Origin: Chloracidobacterium sp.
GTDB lineage: Bacteria > Acidobacteriota > Blastocatellia > Pyrinomonadales > Pyrinomonadaceae
Reading direction: 5' to 3'
Length of the DNA stretch: 64,000 nucleotides
Assembly (NCBI GenBank): GCA_016715795.1
Contig: JADJXP010000002.1
Span: 1,550,001 to 1,614,000, forward strand
Positions 25,302-33,862 of the stretch are shown here, one piece after another. Numbering within the stretch: position 1 is the first letter of the stretch; each line of letters starts with the position of its first letter. The position numbers and the translations under genes were made by a program. The notes below the pieces were generated by a model. That model did not search any database. It was not told the DNA's origin and saw only the letters and a program-made list of their open reading frames with translations.

Positions 25302-28211
25302 CTAGTCAATGTCTGTCACCATAGATAGCAGACTAAACCGCGTCTGCTTGCCAAAGACCATGCCGCTTCCGTCATGGAGCCAATCAAGTCGCGAGTAATA
25401 CAGGCCCGAATCGTTATTGTTCGTCAGCCTTCTTTCGGGCCCGCCGCTGACAGGCACCACCCAAAGGTCATCCTTGTCGGCGTTTCGCGCGGCGAAACCG
25501 ATCAGTTTTCTGTCATCCGATAGAAAAGTATTGTAATAATAAGCGTTTTTCAACTTCGCTACAACACTTTCTCCACTCCGAACGGTCGAAACCAGTCGAA
25601 TGACCGTTTCGGGCGGCAAGCCCGAGAGTTTGCCTGCCTCCGCGACTATCACTTGCTTTCCATCTGCCGACCAGCCGAGCAGCCGGACGATGCTTGATGA
25701 AAGTGGAATTTCGGATGCAGAGCTGCCATCGGTGTTGATGATGCGAACCTTCGCCCCGGCAATGCCAGGCGTGCGCTCGATGACGGCGATCTGAGCTCCA
25801 TCAGGCGAAAACATTGGGCACGCGAAGGTTTGTGCCTTCTCAGCGTTGTCAGTCAGCAGTCTTTGCGCGCCGTCCCGAACGTTGACTAGGGCGATATTCG
25901 CCGCACTACTCGTGTCAGTTACATATAAGACAGTCGAACCATCCGGCGACCAGTCGAAAACGCCTGTTTGCGTAAGATTATACGGCGAGACCGAATAACC
26001 TGCGGCCGAAATACCGCCGGCAGACAGCTTTCGTTCAGATCCACCGTTTGGATTTACGACGAAGAGGTCTTTCTTGCCGGCCTCATCGCGTATGAACGCG
26101 ATCATCGAACCGTCAGGCGACCATGACGGAAGGAAGCCGTGCTCGACGAGCCGCGTCATCGGTTCGTTATCCGCGCCGGGTTTCATCGATCGGACCATGA
26201 TCGTCGAATCATAAATATGATTGCCAAGGCTCATGTTTTTCTCGGACTGGAACGCGATGCGCGTTCCGTCATGAGCGACGCTTGGCCACAACTTTGAGTT
26301 CCGGTCCCGAACTACCGGAGCCTCCGCACCGTCGGCTACCGAGACCCGCCAGAGATTCGATTCTTCTTTGGCCGAACTAAACAGAATAGAGCGCCCATCC
26401 GGCGTTGCATCCGCGACACTCGCATCGGTCTCAGACGCTGTTATGCGTGAGCCTACGCCCGATCCCATTTTGGAGACAAAGGCCTGGAGTACACCCTCGA
26501 CCGCTGACGAATAGAACACCCGCTTGGCATCGGGCAGCCAGATGATCTTATCCAGGCGTCCCGCTCCGCTGATCTCATCGCTGACCTTATCGGAGCCGAG
26601 CGTGCCCGTCACGATCTTCCATTCGTCCTTCTGCCGTAATGCATAGATCAGCGAGCGTTCGTCCGCAGCAATATTAATAAACGCGACGTCATCGCGGCCA
26701 AAAGATGACACCTTCTCAGTCGCACCGGTGGACGGATCCACGTAATAGAGTTCCTTCTGAAGTTCGAAGTAGATCTTCCCCGATGGGGCCCAGCGTCGAA
26801 GTTCAATGTTGCGATCATTGAGCGTGCCAACAAGTTTTGGCGTTCCGCCCAATGCGCTGACGCGCCATATGCCGGACATCCTGGCGGTGTCAGAACTCGA
26901 CGAGCGGTCTGAGAAATATGCTATCTCGTCACCTTTTGGCGACCAGACAGGATCGGTATTTGAAAACGCATCATTGGTTATCTGAATGGCCTCGGTAGAT
27001 CCCGTCTGCGTGACCCAGATGTTCTTGCTTCCCGACCTGGTCGATGCAAATGCGATCAGTTTGGCGTCAGGTGAGAAGCGTGCACTGCTAAAAAGCTCGC
27101 CCGGCGCACTCGTCCAGCTTGCGACCTCCGCGACCTTGTAGGTCCCCGGCACACGATTCTCCGAACGTCCCGGACCGAGGAAGTAGACCCCGGAAATGAT
27201 GCCGGCCGCAACGAGCACAAAGATGATCGCATGCAGCAAGGTAAATCTTCGTGTCGTCCTAAAAGCCGTCGTGAATGTCGAGCGTTTGCCAACTTGACCG
27301 GCCTCGGGCGAGGGCAACAATTGATCGCCGCTATTACCTCGTTTCGATTCGAACCTGACCTCGTCCCTCAGGTCCTCTATGTCGATCTCGAGGTCCTTGA
27401 TGTGCTGATAGCGATGATCGCGATCTTTGCGCAGGGCCTTGCCCACGATGCGCTCAAGCTGGCGCGGCAGGGCGGGAGCAATTTCGCGGAGCGGCGCCGG
27501 ATCGTCTCGCAGTATCGAACTGACCACGTCGAGATGCCCTTCGCCTTCGAAAGGGCGTTTTCCTGTGAATAGCTCATACATCACGATGCCGAGACTGAAG
27601 ACGTCGCTGCGTGCATCGATAGGCTTGCCGCGCGCCTGTTCGGGTGACATATATCCGACGGTGCCCATCACCATTCCCGGCTGCGTGTTGAACTGTAGTC
27701 TTGTCGCCTCATCCGAGTCAGCCGTTTCAAAACGCTGCTCTGTGAGCTTTGCGAGGCCAAAATCGAGGACCTTCACAAGGCCATCGTCGCGGACGATGAT
27801 GTTCTCCGGCTTAACGTCTCGATGAATGATCCCTGCCTCGTGGGCCGCTCCCAATGCCGCCGCGATCTGCAGGGCGATCTTCAGCGCGTCGCTCAGGCTG
27901 ATCGGGCCCGAGCTCATCCTGTCCCGCAGCGTCTCGCCCTTTATGTACTCCGTGACGATGTAGTTGTGCCCGTCGGTCTCGCCGATCTCATAAACGGTCA
28001 GGATGTTCGGGTGATTGAGCGCGGATGCCGCCTTCGCTTCCTGAATAAAGCGGTTCAGTTTGTCGGCATCCTTGCTGAGTTCGTCGTTGAGTATCTTGAC
28101 GGCAGCCTTGCGGTCGAGACGCGTGTCATCAGCAAGATAGACCTCGCCCATCCCGCCTGAGCCGATCTTGTCGCGGATCTCATAGTGGCCGACCTTGCCG
28201 CCCGTCACCAT
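25302..28211 (-). CDS. Ser/Thr protein kinase with C-terminal TolB-type propeller
   Basis: A 969-residue membrane kinase. Residues 8-270 are a complete PknB-like catalytic domain: IGSGGMGEVYLA (Gly loop), AAVKIL (ATP Lys), HRDVKPENIIV and DFGLAKL, then GTVGYMSPEQARG. A membrane helix follows around residue 330 (LLHAIIFVLVAAGIISGVYF). The rest is outside the cytoplasm and built of PD40/TolB propeller repeats such as FSPDGAQIAVIE and WSPDGSTVLYV. A design with a sensor propeller behind a kinase is common in acidobacteria. It leads an apparent operon with the two CGDVC proteins and the beta-CASP hydrolase. The ligand is unknown. Confidence 0.93.
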   Translation of the reverse strand: MVTGGKVGHYEIRDKIGSGGMGEVYLADDTRLDRKAAVKILNDELSKDADKLNRFIQEAKAASALNHPNILTVYEIGETDGHNYIVTEYIKGETLRDRMSSGPISLSDALKIALQIAAALGAAHEAGIIHRDVKPENIIVRDDGLVKVLDFGLAKLTEQRFETADSDEATRLQFNTQPGMVMGTVGYMSPEQARGKPIDARSDVFSLGIVMYELFTGKRPFEGEGHLDVVSSILRDDPAPLREIAPALPRQLERIVGKALRKDRDHRYQHIKDLEIDIEDLRDEVRFESKRGNSGDQLLPSPEAGQVGKRSTFTTAFRTTRRFTLLHAIIFVLVAAGIISGVYFLGPGRSENRVPGTYKVAEVASWTSAPGELFSSARFSPDAKLIAFASTRSGSKNIWVTQTGSTEAIQITNDAFSNTDPVWSPKGDEIAYFSDRSSSSDTARMSGIWRVSALGGTPKLVGTLNDRNIELRRWAPSGKIYFELQKELYYVDPSTGATEKVSSFGRDDVAFINIAADERSLIYALRQKDEWKIVTGTLGSDKVSDEISGAGRLDKIIWLPDAKRVFYSSAVEGVLQAFVSKMGSGVGSRITASETDASVADATPDGRSILFSSAKEESNLWRVSVADGAEAPVVRDRNSKLWPSVAHDGTRIAFQSEKNMSLGNHIYDSTIMVRSMKPGADNEPMTRLVEHGFLPSWSPDGSMIAFIRDEAGKKDLFVVNPNGGSERKLSAGGISAAGYSVSPYNLTQTGVFDWSPDGSTVLYVTDTSSAANIALVNVRDGAQRLLTDNAEKAQTFACPMFSPDGAQIAVIERTPGIAGAKVRIINTDGSSASEIPLSSSIVRLLGWSADGKQVIVAEAGKLSGLPPETVIRLVSTVRSGESVVAKLKNAYYYNTFLSDDRKLIGFAARNADKDDLWVVPVSGGPERRLTNNNDSGLYYSRLDWLHDGSGMVFGKQTRFSLLSMVTDID

Positions 28212-28297
28212 ATGCCAATAACTGCCTTAGCCTCTTTTTCCTTGGGTTAGGACCAAAGAAAGAGTGTAAGACGGAAACCGGTCTGCGCCAAGCGTTT

Positions 28298-29512
28298 TTA
28301 ATTGGCGAGTTCGCTCGGGAACCAAAGGACCTTTGGCGGATTTGGAGATTTCGATTGTGCCTTTCTTTCGCGCGCCGCTCTCAGGAGATTCTCGGGCGTC
28401 TCGCCGTCGGTGCCGAAGGCCGCCCATCCGACATTGATCTCGACCTCGATCGAATCGGCGTCTGTGATCTTGAGTTTGCGGCCGAAGAAGCCGGTGTGGA
28501 TCCGTGCGATGATCTCATGCGAGACCTCCTTGGTCGCGGTCGGAAGCACAGCGAGGAACTCGTCCGCTCCAGCCCGTGCAAAGAAATCCATCTGCCGCAG
28601 ATTCTCTCTTACGACGCCGGCAACAAACGCCAGCACACGGTCGCCTGCCGCGTGGCCGAATCGTTGATTGATGTCGTCGAATCCGCGAATGTCCAAGGCG
28701 AGTATCGTCAGTGGACGTTCGTCCGGTTTTCGCTGCGATTCGGCGATCTGATTTTCGAGGACGAGGTAAAAGGAGCGTTCGTTCGGCAGGTCGGTCGTGT
28801 TGTCGGTCAGAGCTTTGGCCTGGCTCTGCTCAAATGCGACAGAGCTCATCACCAACGGAGCGATGCGGGTGCAGATCGCCTCGAATGTTGACCTTTCCAC
28901 CTTACGCGGGTCAAAGTCCTTATCGAAGAAGAGTTGAAGCACGCCGAAAGCCGATTGTCCGCTCTCGAGCGGCATCGCTACAGATGATGCGTCGGTTTGG
29001 ACCTCGCGGGTGCGGTAGCATTCGCCCGGCAACCCTTCGCGGGGACTGATGACCAGGCCGCGATGCTCCGTGGCTGTCGAGCCTTCGGCCTGAAGGACCT
29101 CTAGCCGGTCGGCCGCCGCGTCGTAGACAAAAAGCAATATGGTCTTACACGGAACCAGCCCGCGAATGCGGCTCGCGGCAAGGCGAAAAGTGTCGGCCGC
29201 GGACAACGAACCGGCAAAAAGGTCTTTTGCCTCGTCGAGCCCCGAAAGGCTAGTTTCGAAACTCGGCATCTCGTTCACCTTTTCGGTGTTCGTCGATTCG
29301 CGACGAAATTGCAGCAAATGCAGGCCGACGGTTACGCCGAGAAACATCACGATAATGACGGAGAAGCCTCTCGTCTTTATGCCAATATCAAGCTCGGAAA
29401 CGGCCAACAGATAGCTCGCCGCGATCGCGCCCAGCGCGATACAGACAACTATTGCAGGAGAAAACACCTTGCGGGCGTGGCGCGCAGGCGCGGTTTCGAT
29501 GGGAACTTCCAT
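28298..29512 (-). CDS. Membrane GAF-GGDEF protein with GADEF signature
   Basis: The start is set at ATG 29512 (MEVPIETAPARHARKVF); the open frame extends to 29839 but translates the leader of the neighbouring gene. Two membrane helices (VFSPAIVVCIALGAIAASYL and GFSVIIVMFLGVTVGLHLLQ) precede a GAF domain (about 110-260) and a GGDEF domain (about 270-400). The active loop reads RAGADEF instead of GGDEF, so diguanylate cyclase activity is uncertain. Supporting motifs are LDIRGFDDINQRFGHAAGDR and VGWAAFG. There is no RxxD inhibitory site in its usual place. No phosphodiesterase or receptor gene is nearby. Confidence 0.85.
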   Translation of the reverse strand: MEVPIETAPARHARKVFSPAIVVCIALGAIAASYLLAVSELDIGIKTRGFSVIIVMFLGVTVGLHLLQFRRESTNTEKVNEMPSFETSLSGLDEAKDLFAGSLSAADTFRLAASRIRGLVPCKTILLFVYDAAADRLEVLQAEGSTATEHRGLVISPREGLPGECYRTREVQTDASSVAMPLESGQSAFGVLQLFFDKDFDPRKVERSTFEAICTRIAPLVMSSVAFEQSQAKALTDNTTDLPNERSFYLVLENQIAESQRKPDERPLTILALDIRGFDDINQRFGHAAGDRVLAFVAGVVRENLRQMDFFARAGADEFLAVLPTATKEVSHEIIARIHTGFFGRKLKITDADSIEVEINVGWAAFGTDGETPENLLRAARERKAQSKSPNPPKVLWFPSELAN

Positions 29513-29672
29513 GCAAGCTTGTGAGAAATGACAGGCCGGGATGTGGGAAGCGGCCCCTTTATAAAGATAGCGTTGACGGTGGGATACGGTCAACAAGTAT
29601 TTCCCCGGCAGATCGGCATAAAATGACCCAAAAAAAAGAATCAAAAAAAGTTCATCTTTTGTGATTTTTAGG

Positions 29673-29701
29673 TTGACTAAACCTTCGCGGCTAACTATAT
29701 T
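29673..29701 (+). promoter_or_regulatory. Promoter and leader hairpin of Ala/Asn-rich lipoprotein 1
   Basis: TTGACT (29673-29678), a 17-bp spacer and TATATT (29696-29701), with an A/T-rich stretch upstream. Transcription would start near 29708, giving a leader of about 107 nt. A 13-bp hairpin (29705-29717 with 29727-29739, 12 of 13 pairs) sits at the very 5' end, where it could protect the mRNA. AGGAG lies ahead of the start codon at 29815. The rest of the 302-bp gap shows no other gene. Confidence 0.75.
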
Positions 29702-29814
29702 ATCGTTTGCTTCGGAAATGAAAGAGTTCCGGAGCAAACGGCTGTGTTCGATCAGCCGGGACCTGGAAACAGGTGATTTATTCTTTGAGAAAAAGACAGG
29801 AGTCATTAAATAAA

Positions 29815-30078
29815 ATGAAAAAGGTAATTGCACTTTCAACAGTTCTCGGTTTGAGCGCTCTGGGCATGGCTTGCGGTGAGACCCCGGCCAACAACGCCAC
29901 GAACAAGCCGGCCAACACAGCCCCTGCGGCGAGCCCGGTCTCGAGCCCGGCCAACACCGCTCCGGCTAACACCGCTGCGAACCACACGGCCCCGGCCAAC
30001 GCGAGCAACACCACCGGTGCCAAACCCGCGAATGCCGCTCCGGCAAACAACGCTGCCGCCAAGCCGGCAAACAAGTAG
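29815..30078 (+). CDS. Ala/Asn/Pro-rich small lipoprotein 1
   Basis: An 87-residue precursor beginning MKKVIALSTVLGLSALGMAC, with the lipobox LGMAC (Cys20). The mature part has only Ala, Asn, Pro, Thr, Ser and a few others, and ends NAAPANNAAAKPANK. It probably forms an extended periplasmic tether from the outer membrane. It has a strong promoter, an AGGAG ribosome site and an intrinsic terminator, all signs of an abundant product. It is a paralogue of the next gene, sharing the N-terminal ten residues and the C-terminal 15. Confidence 0.8.
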   Translation: MKKVIALSTVLGLSALGMACGETPANNATNKPANTAPAASPVSSPANTAPANTAANHTAPANASNTTGAKPANAAPANNAAAKPANK

Positions 30079-30102
30079 TTCATTTACGAACTAGATCTGA
30101 AG

Positions 30103-30136
30103 AGCACCTTGTCACCGACAAGGTGCTTTTTCTTTT
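30103..30136 (+). terminator. Intrinsic terminator of lipoprotein gene 1
   Basis: AGCACCTTGTC (30103-30113) pairs perfectly with GACAAGGTGCT (30117-30127) across a three-base loop, followed by TTTTCTTTT. It lies 24 bp after the stop codon. Confidence 0.93.
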
Positions 30137-30167
30137 CCACCCATATTCAAAACTCTGCTTTTCGCGT

Positions 30168-30196
30168 TTGACTTCCCGTTAAGCGGTGAATATATT
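30168..30196 (+). promoter_or_regulatory. Promoter of Ala/Asn-rich lipoprotein 2
   Basis: TTGACT (30168-30173), a 17-bp spacer and TATATT (30191-30196): the same boxes and spacing as the promoter of the paralogue at 29673. The leader (about 100 nt) also ends with the shared CTTTGAGAAA-GACAGGAG segment. Confidence 0.75.
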
Positions 30197-30301
30197 GTCG
30201 AGTGTTCCCCAAATAAGCTTTATGTGGAACCGTGGGCGGTGCTTGCATCGTTCCGAAACAATTAGATCTAATCTTTGAGAAAGACAGGAGAATCGATTCT
30301 T

Positions 30302-30586
30302 ATGAAAAAAGTAATTGCACTTTCAGCAGTTCTCGTCATGGGTGCCCTCGGCATGGCCTGTGGCGAAGCTGCCAATACCAACACTGCAGTGAACAAGGCC
30401 GCTAACGCTGCCAACGCTGCGGCCAACGCGATGAACGCCGCTGCCAACACGATGGCTAACGCAGCCAATACGATGGCAAACGCCGCCAACAAAGCAGCCG
30501 ACGCAGCGAACAAGGCGACCGATTCGGTCAAGCCTTCGAACGCCGCTCCGGCAAACAATGCAGCCGCCAAGCCGGCAAACAAATAG
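30302..30586 (+). CDS. Ala/Asn-rich small helical lipoprotein 2
   Basis: A 94-residue precursor; ATG 30302 is chosen because GACAGGAG precedes it and MKKVIALSAVL matches the paralogue. The lipobox is LGMAC. Unlike its neighbour the mature part lacks Pro in the middle and repeats AAN/MANAAN units (NTMANAANTMANAANKAADA), which favours a long helix or coiled coil like the Lpp lipoprotein. The end, NAAPANNAAAKPANK, is identical to that of the first copy. A tether or cell-wall spacer role is inferred from composition only. Confidence 0.8.
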   Translation: MKKVIALSAVLVMGALGMACGEAANTNTAVNKAANAANAAANAMNAAANTMANAANTMANAANKAADAANKATDSVKPSNAAPANNAAAKPANK

Positions 30587-30606
30587 TCTGCACGAGCAGG
30601 CTTGAC

Positions 30607-30639
30607 GAAGGCTCGGTCGTTCTAGACGTCCGGGCCTTT
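30607..30639 (+). terminator. Imperfect terminator of lipoprotein gene 2
   Basis: The arms 30607-30620 and 30626-30639 pair at 11 of 14 positions around a TCTAG loop, followed by a T/C-rich stretch. It also lies at the end of the convergent DUF255 gene. Confidence 0.6.
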
Positions 30640-30644
30640 CTCTA

Positions 30645-32666
30645 TCAGTTGTCAAAGATCAACTGACGCAACTCCTTCACAGACGTGACGGGCCGCTGAC
30701 ATACAAAATTCTCACAAACATAGGCTGTCGCTTCCCCCTCAACCGCCGCGCGGCCCTCGAACAGCGGCATGGCAGACGCATCTGAGGCTGGATCAGTGGT
30801 GATCGCAAAGACAGCGTCTGGCAAATACCGCGACAAGACCTCGCGAGCCAGGTCGCTGTCTGCATCGCCAACGATGACGATCTCCTTTGTGTCAGCGAGA
30901 TGAAATTCGAACGCCGAAAGCGCGCGTCCGAAACCCTGCGGATAGCGCCGCATCTGCGACGCAGCGAGCCGCAATGTCGCCGAGGCAAACTGTTCGTATT
31001 TGTCATCACCCGTCAGCTTCGTCAGCGGCAATAGCACATCGGCGGCAACAGAGTTGCCCGACGGCGTGGCGTTGTCGTAAAAGTCCTTGTTTCGAACGAC
31101 AAGCTCTTCATGATCGTTCGATGTGAAGAAGAATCCGCCGCCTTCGGGGTCCCAGAACTCCATTATCATCGTGTCTGCCAACCGTCGGGCCTCTACCAAA
31201 TAACGCACCTCGCCGCTTACCTGATACAGCACTAGCAGCCCGTCAGCTACATTCGCGTAATCCTCTACGTAAGCGTTGAGTTTCGCTTCGCCGTCCTTCC
31301 ACGTCCGCAGCAGGCGGCCGTCATCTTGGAGTTCATTGAGAATAAAGTCCGCGTTGCGCTTCGCTAGCGCTAAGTACTCGTCGCTGCCGAGCGCTCCCGC
31401 AGCATCCGCAAATGCCGCCAACATCAACCCGTTCCAAGCAGTCAGTATCTTCTCGTCACGACCCGGCTTAACGCGTGCTTCGCGCCGTTCAAACAGTTTA
31501 CGTCGGGACGCATCACTCAATTCAGAACCGGGAGCCGTAGCGACCGGATCCTTAATATTCAGAATGTTATGGCCCTCAAAATTACCTGAAGCCGTTACGT
31601 CAAACTGTTCGCAAAAGGCCGCCGCTGCATCTTTCCCGAGCACCGCGTCGACCTCTTCCGGCTTCCACACAAAGAACTTCCCTTCCTCGCCCTCGCTGTC
31701 AGCATCCTGAGAGGAATAGAAACCACCTTCGGCATCGAGCATCTCTCGCCGCACGTATTCAAGCGTCTCGACGGCAATGCGGCGATAGAGATCGTTGCCG
31801 GTTACCTGATACGCGTGCAGATAAACGCGGGCCAGCTGGGCATTGTCGTAGAGCATCTTCTCAAAATGCGGCACCAGCCAGATCGCGTCGACCGCATACC
31901 TATGAAAGCCGCCTCCGAGCTGATCATAGATGCCGCCCAAAGCCATCTTGTCGAGCGTAAGAGTTACCATCTCGAGAGCCTTCTTCTCGCCGGTGCGATG
32001 GTGGTACCTGAGCAGAAACTCGATCGACATCGCCTGCGGGAACTTTGGTGCTCCGCCCCAACCGCCGTTGGTGGCGTCAAACGTGCGGACGAACGACGCA
32101 AAGGCCGAATCAAGCATCGTGTCTGACAGTCCGCCGGCAGTCTCGACGATCGACATTCTCCTCAGTTCGCCGACAATATCATTCGCCGAGTGCTCGATCT
32201 CGTCGCGCCGCTCCTGATAGGCTTCCGCAATGCCTTTCAGGATCTGCTGCCACGACGGCATACCGTAGCGCGGACTCGGTGGAAAATACGTCCCGCCGAA
32301 GAACGGCCGCTTGTCCGGTGTCAGAAAAACATTCATCGGCCAACCGCCGCGGCCCGTGGTTAGCTGCACGAAATTCATATAGATCTGATCAACGTCCGGC
32401 CGCTCCTCCATATCGACTTTGATGTTGACGAAATGTTCGTTCTGTATCGCCGCCGTCGCCTCGTCCTCAAATGATTCATGCTCCATCACATGGCACCAAT
32501 GACACGCCGAATAACCTATCGACACAAGAACCGGCTTATCTTCATTTCGCGCCCTTTCAAACGCCTCATCGCCCCACGGATACCAGTCCACCGGATTGTG
32601 TGCGTGCTGGAGCAGATATGGCGATGTTTCGTCGATCAGCCGGTTCGTGTGTTTAGGTTCGCTCAT
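30645..32666 (-). CDS. DUF255 thioredoxin-domain protein (YyaL/SPATA20 family)
   Basis: A 673-residue soluble protein. Residues 1-165 are a thioredoxin-like domain: NRLIDETSPYLLQHAHNPVD, then GYSACHWCHVMEHESFED with a CxxC active site (Cys-His-Trp-Cys), and ERPDVDQIYM. The rest is an alpha/alpha barrel related to glycoside-hydrolase or epimerase folds, with GGIYDQLGGGFHRYAVD and WLVPHFEKMLYDNAQLA. The family is widespread and conserved but its reaction is unknown; redox and sugar-related roles have been suggested. The start lies directly after the stop codon of the ParD-like gene. The length is usual for the family. Confidence 0.92.
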   Translation of the reverse strand: MSEPKHTNRLIDETSPYLLQHAHNPVDWYPWGDEAFERARNEDKPVLVSIGYSACHWCHVMEHESFEDEATAAIQNEHFVNIKVDMEERPDVDQIYMNFVQLTTGRGGWPMNVFLTPDKRPFFGGTYFPPSPRYGMPSWQQILKGIAEAYQERRDEIEHSANDIVGELRRMSIVETAGGLSDTMLDSAFASFVRTFDATNGGWGGAPKFPQAMSIEFLLRYHHRTGEKKALEMVTLTLDKMALGGIYDQLGGGFHRYAVDAIWLVPHFEKMLYDNAQLARVYLHAYQVTGNDLYRRIAVETLEYVRREMLDAEGGFYSSQDADSEGEEGKFFVWKPEEVDAVLGKDAAAAFCEQFDVTASGNFEGHNILNIKDPVATAPGSELSDASRRKLFERREARVKPGRDEKILTAWNGLMLAAFADAAGALGSDEYLALAKRNADFILNELQDDGRLLRTWKDGEAKLNAYVEDYANVADGLLVLYQVSGEVRYLVEARRLADTMIMEFWDPEGGGFFFTSNDHEELVVRNKDFYDNATPSGNSVAADVLLPLTKLTGDDKYEQFASATLRLAASQMRRYPQGFGRALSAFEFHLADTKEIVIVGDADSDLAREVLSRYLPDAVFAITTDPASDASAMPLFEGRAAVEGEATAYVCENFVCQRPVTSVKELRQLIFDN

Positions 32667-32891
32667 TTATGACCGCCATTTTCCGGTCAGGGGATCACGA
32701 TAGCTGTTGTACTTCTCGCGTCGGGCAGCTTCGAAATCGGGCGGTGAACTCGCCCCGACGGCGCGTTTTTGGTCGTTGCGGATCAATTCGCGTATGTATT
32801 CGCTGACCGATCCATACCGGTTCTCGATCCGTCGCCTGACAAAGCTGCCCATCGCCTCGGGCAGCGAGATATTGAATGTCGTTCTCTTCAT
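32667..32891 (-). CDS. ParD/CopG-type ribbon-helix-helix protein without toxin
   Basis: The second Met (32891) is the likelier start: MKRTTFNISLPEAMGSFVRR then GSVSEYIRELIRNDQKR. This is the ParD antitoxin pattern, with an N-terminal beta strand for DNA binding and two helices. The C-terminal part (EAARREKYNSYRDPLTGKW) is longer and ordered differently from most antitoxins. A ParE or RelE toxin gene would be expected immediately downstream; instead the DUF255 gene begins there. It may act as a stand-alone repressor, possibly of this operon. Confidence 0.65.
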   Translation of the reverse strand: MKRTTFNISLPEAMGSFVRRRIENRYGSVSEYIRELIRNDQKRAVGASSPPDFEAARREKYNSYRDPLTGKWRS

Positions 32892-33115
32892 CACTGGAAC
32901 ACTCCTATCAAAAATTGGCTAAAATGGCCGTCTGTGGCCTAAATGATGCATTGCGTGGCACAGACAGCTGCGACGAAACAGCCGGTGGAACGCCAGAACT
33001 CATGGCGTCCAATGGAGTTACGCGAACGAAACATTCCCGTGCAACGGTGTTCCACCGTTTTGCAAAAAAAACAAATATGTTTCGCACTTTCCACCGCCGT
33101 CTTTGTCTAACAGAT

Positions 33116-33144
33116 AAGCTAACATGCGTTGCAAGTGTTGTCAA
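33116..33144 (-). promoter_or_regulatory. Possible leftward promoter for the ParD-like/DUF255 genes
   Basis: On the minus strand TTGACA (33139-33144), a 17-bp spacer and TAGCTT (33116-33121). Transcription would begin near 33109, leaving a leader of about 215 nt with a perfect AACGGTG-GAA-CACCGTT hairpin (about 33043-33059). The -10 box is weak. The remaining gap 32892-33328 shows no gene. Confidence 0.35.
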
Positions 33145-33328
33145 GTGTTTCATATTCGCAAGGCGGCTCTAATCGATTTTGAAGCCGACCGATTGTTTGC
33201 TATATTTGCACGCATAATGACCGCGCGCTGCATCTCAACTCTTCGCCCCATCCAGCAGCGTGCGCACCTGTTTGCCGGCGACTGAGTAGCGACGTTCGGA
33301 ACTTTTCATAACCACCTTGATCTAAGAT

Positions 33329-33520
33329 ATGAACAGCAACAAAGAAAGAACCACGCGTCGCTCGGAACGAGGCCCAACGGCTACGGCAAAGCATCCGATA
33401 CATCCGTATTTCACCTCGAATTCGGCTGAGGAGACGATCCGGCGCATGCGCGGTGTGCGTGAGCGCATCGCGAAGTTTGAGGAAGACCTCAATGCCGACC
33501 GAAAGTCGAACAAGAGTTGA
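33329..33520 (+). CDS. Small hypothetical protein, first of an overlapping pair
   Basis: A 63-residue basic protein: MNSNKERTTRRSERGPTATA with a C-terminal helix SAEETIRRMRGVRERIAKFE. The N-terminal half is probably disordered and the second half a charged helix. It overlaps the next gene by 26 bases. I do not recognise a family; the overlap suggests coupled expression. Confidence 0.5.
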   Translation: MNSNKERTTRRSERGPTATAKHPIHPYFTSNSAEETIRRMRGVRERIAKFEEDLNADRKSNKS

Positions 33521-33839
33521 ATTCTATCTGCCGGTTCGCTCGGATAACGCAGCTTATCAGTCTGTGCTGGACTGGTTGGCAATGGATCTCGCGCATTCGC
33601 GGGGCGGCTCAACAACAACCACCCCTTTTGCCGGACTATTCTCGTCACCAGAAGGCTCGGATCTGATCAGTGATGCGATCCGTATCTTGTTCTGCGATTT
33701 CGAGTTGGACTTAGATGATCCCGAACACCGAACCGAACTTTTGGCTTACCTTGAAACGACCAAGGCATACCTAATGTCAAAACTTGAGGAAGAGGAGATT
33801 TGGGTTGTCTTCTATTCGATCGCGAGGGTAACTTCCTAA
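33495..33839 (+). CDS. Hypothetical protein of a conserved RVEFYLPV type
   Basis: The start ATG 33495 lies inside the upstream small gene. The 114-residue protein runs TRVEFYLPVRSDNAAYQSVL, then AHSRGGSTTTTPFAGLFSS and RILFCDFELDLDD, ending EEEIWVVFYSIARV. The regular alpha/beta pattern resembles a small conserved family that I know only as hypothetical. It ends 23 bp before the aminotransferase start on the same strand, so all three genes may share a transcript. Confidence 0.6.
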   Translation, partial: PTESRTRVEFYLPVRSDNAAYQSVLDWLAMDLAHSRGGSTTTTPFAGLFSSPEGSDLISDAIRILFCDFELDLDDPEHRTELLAYLETTKAYLMSKLEEEEIWVVFYSIARVTS

Positions 33840-33862
33840 GGCTGCAGCTTACGGAGAATATC

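Noticed and set aside
28298..29839. Longer GGDEF protein starting at 29839
   Set aside because: The extra 109 residues translate the A-rich promoter and hairpin region of the divergent lipoprotein gene; ATG 29512 gives a normal membrane start.
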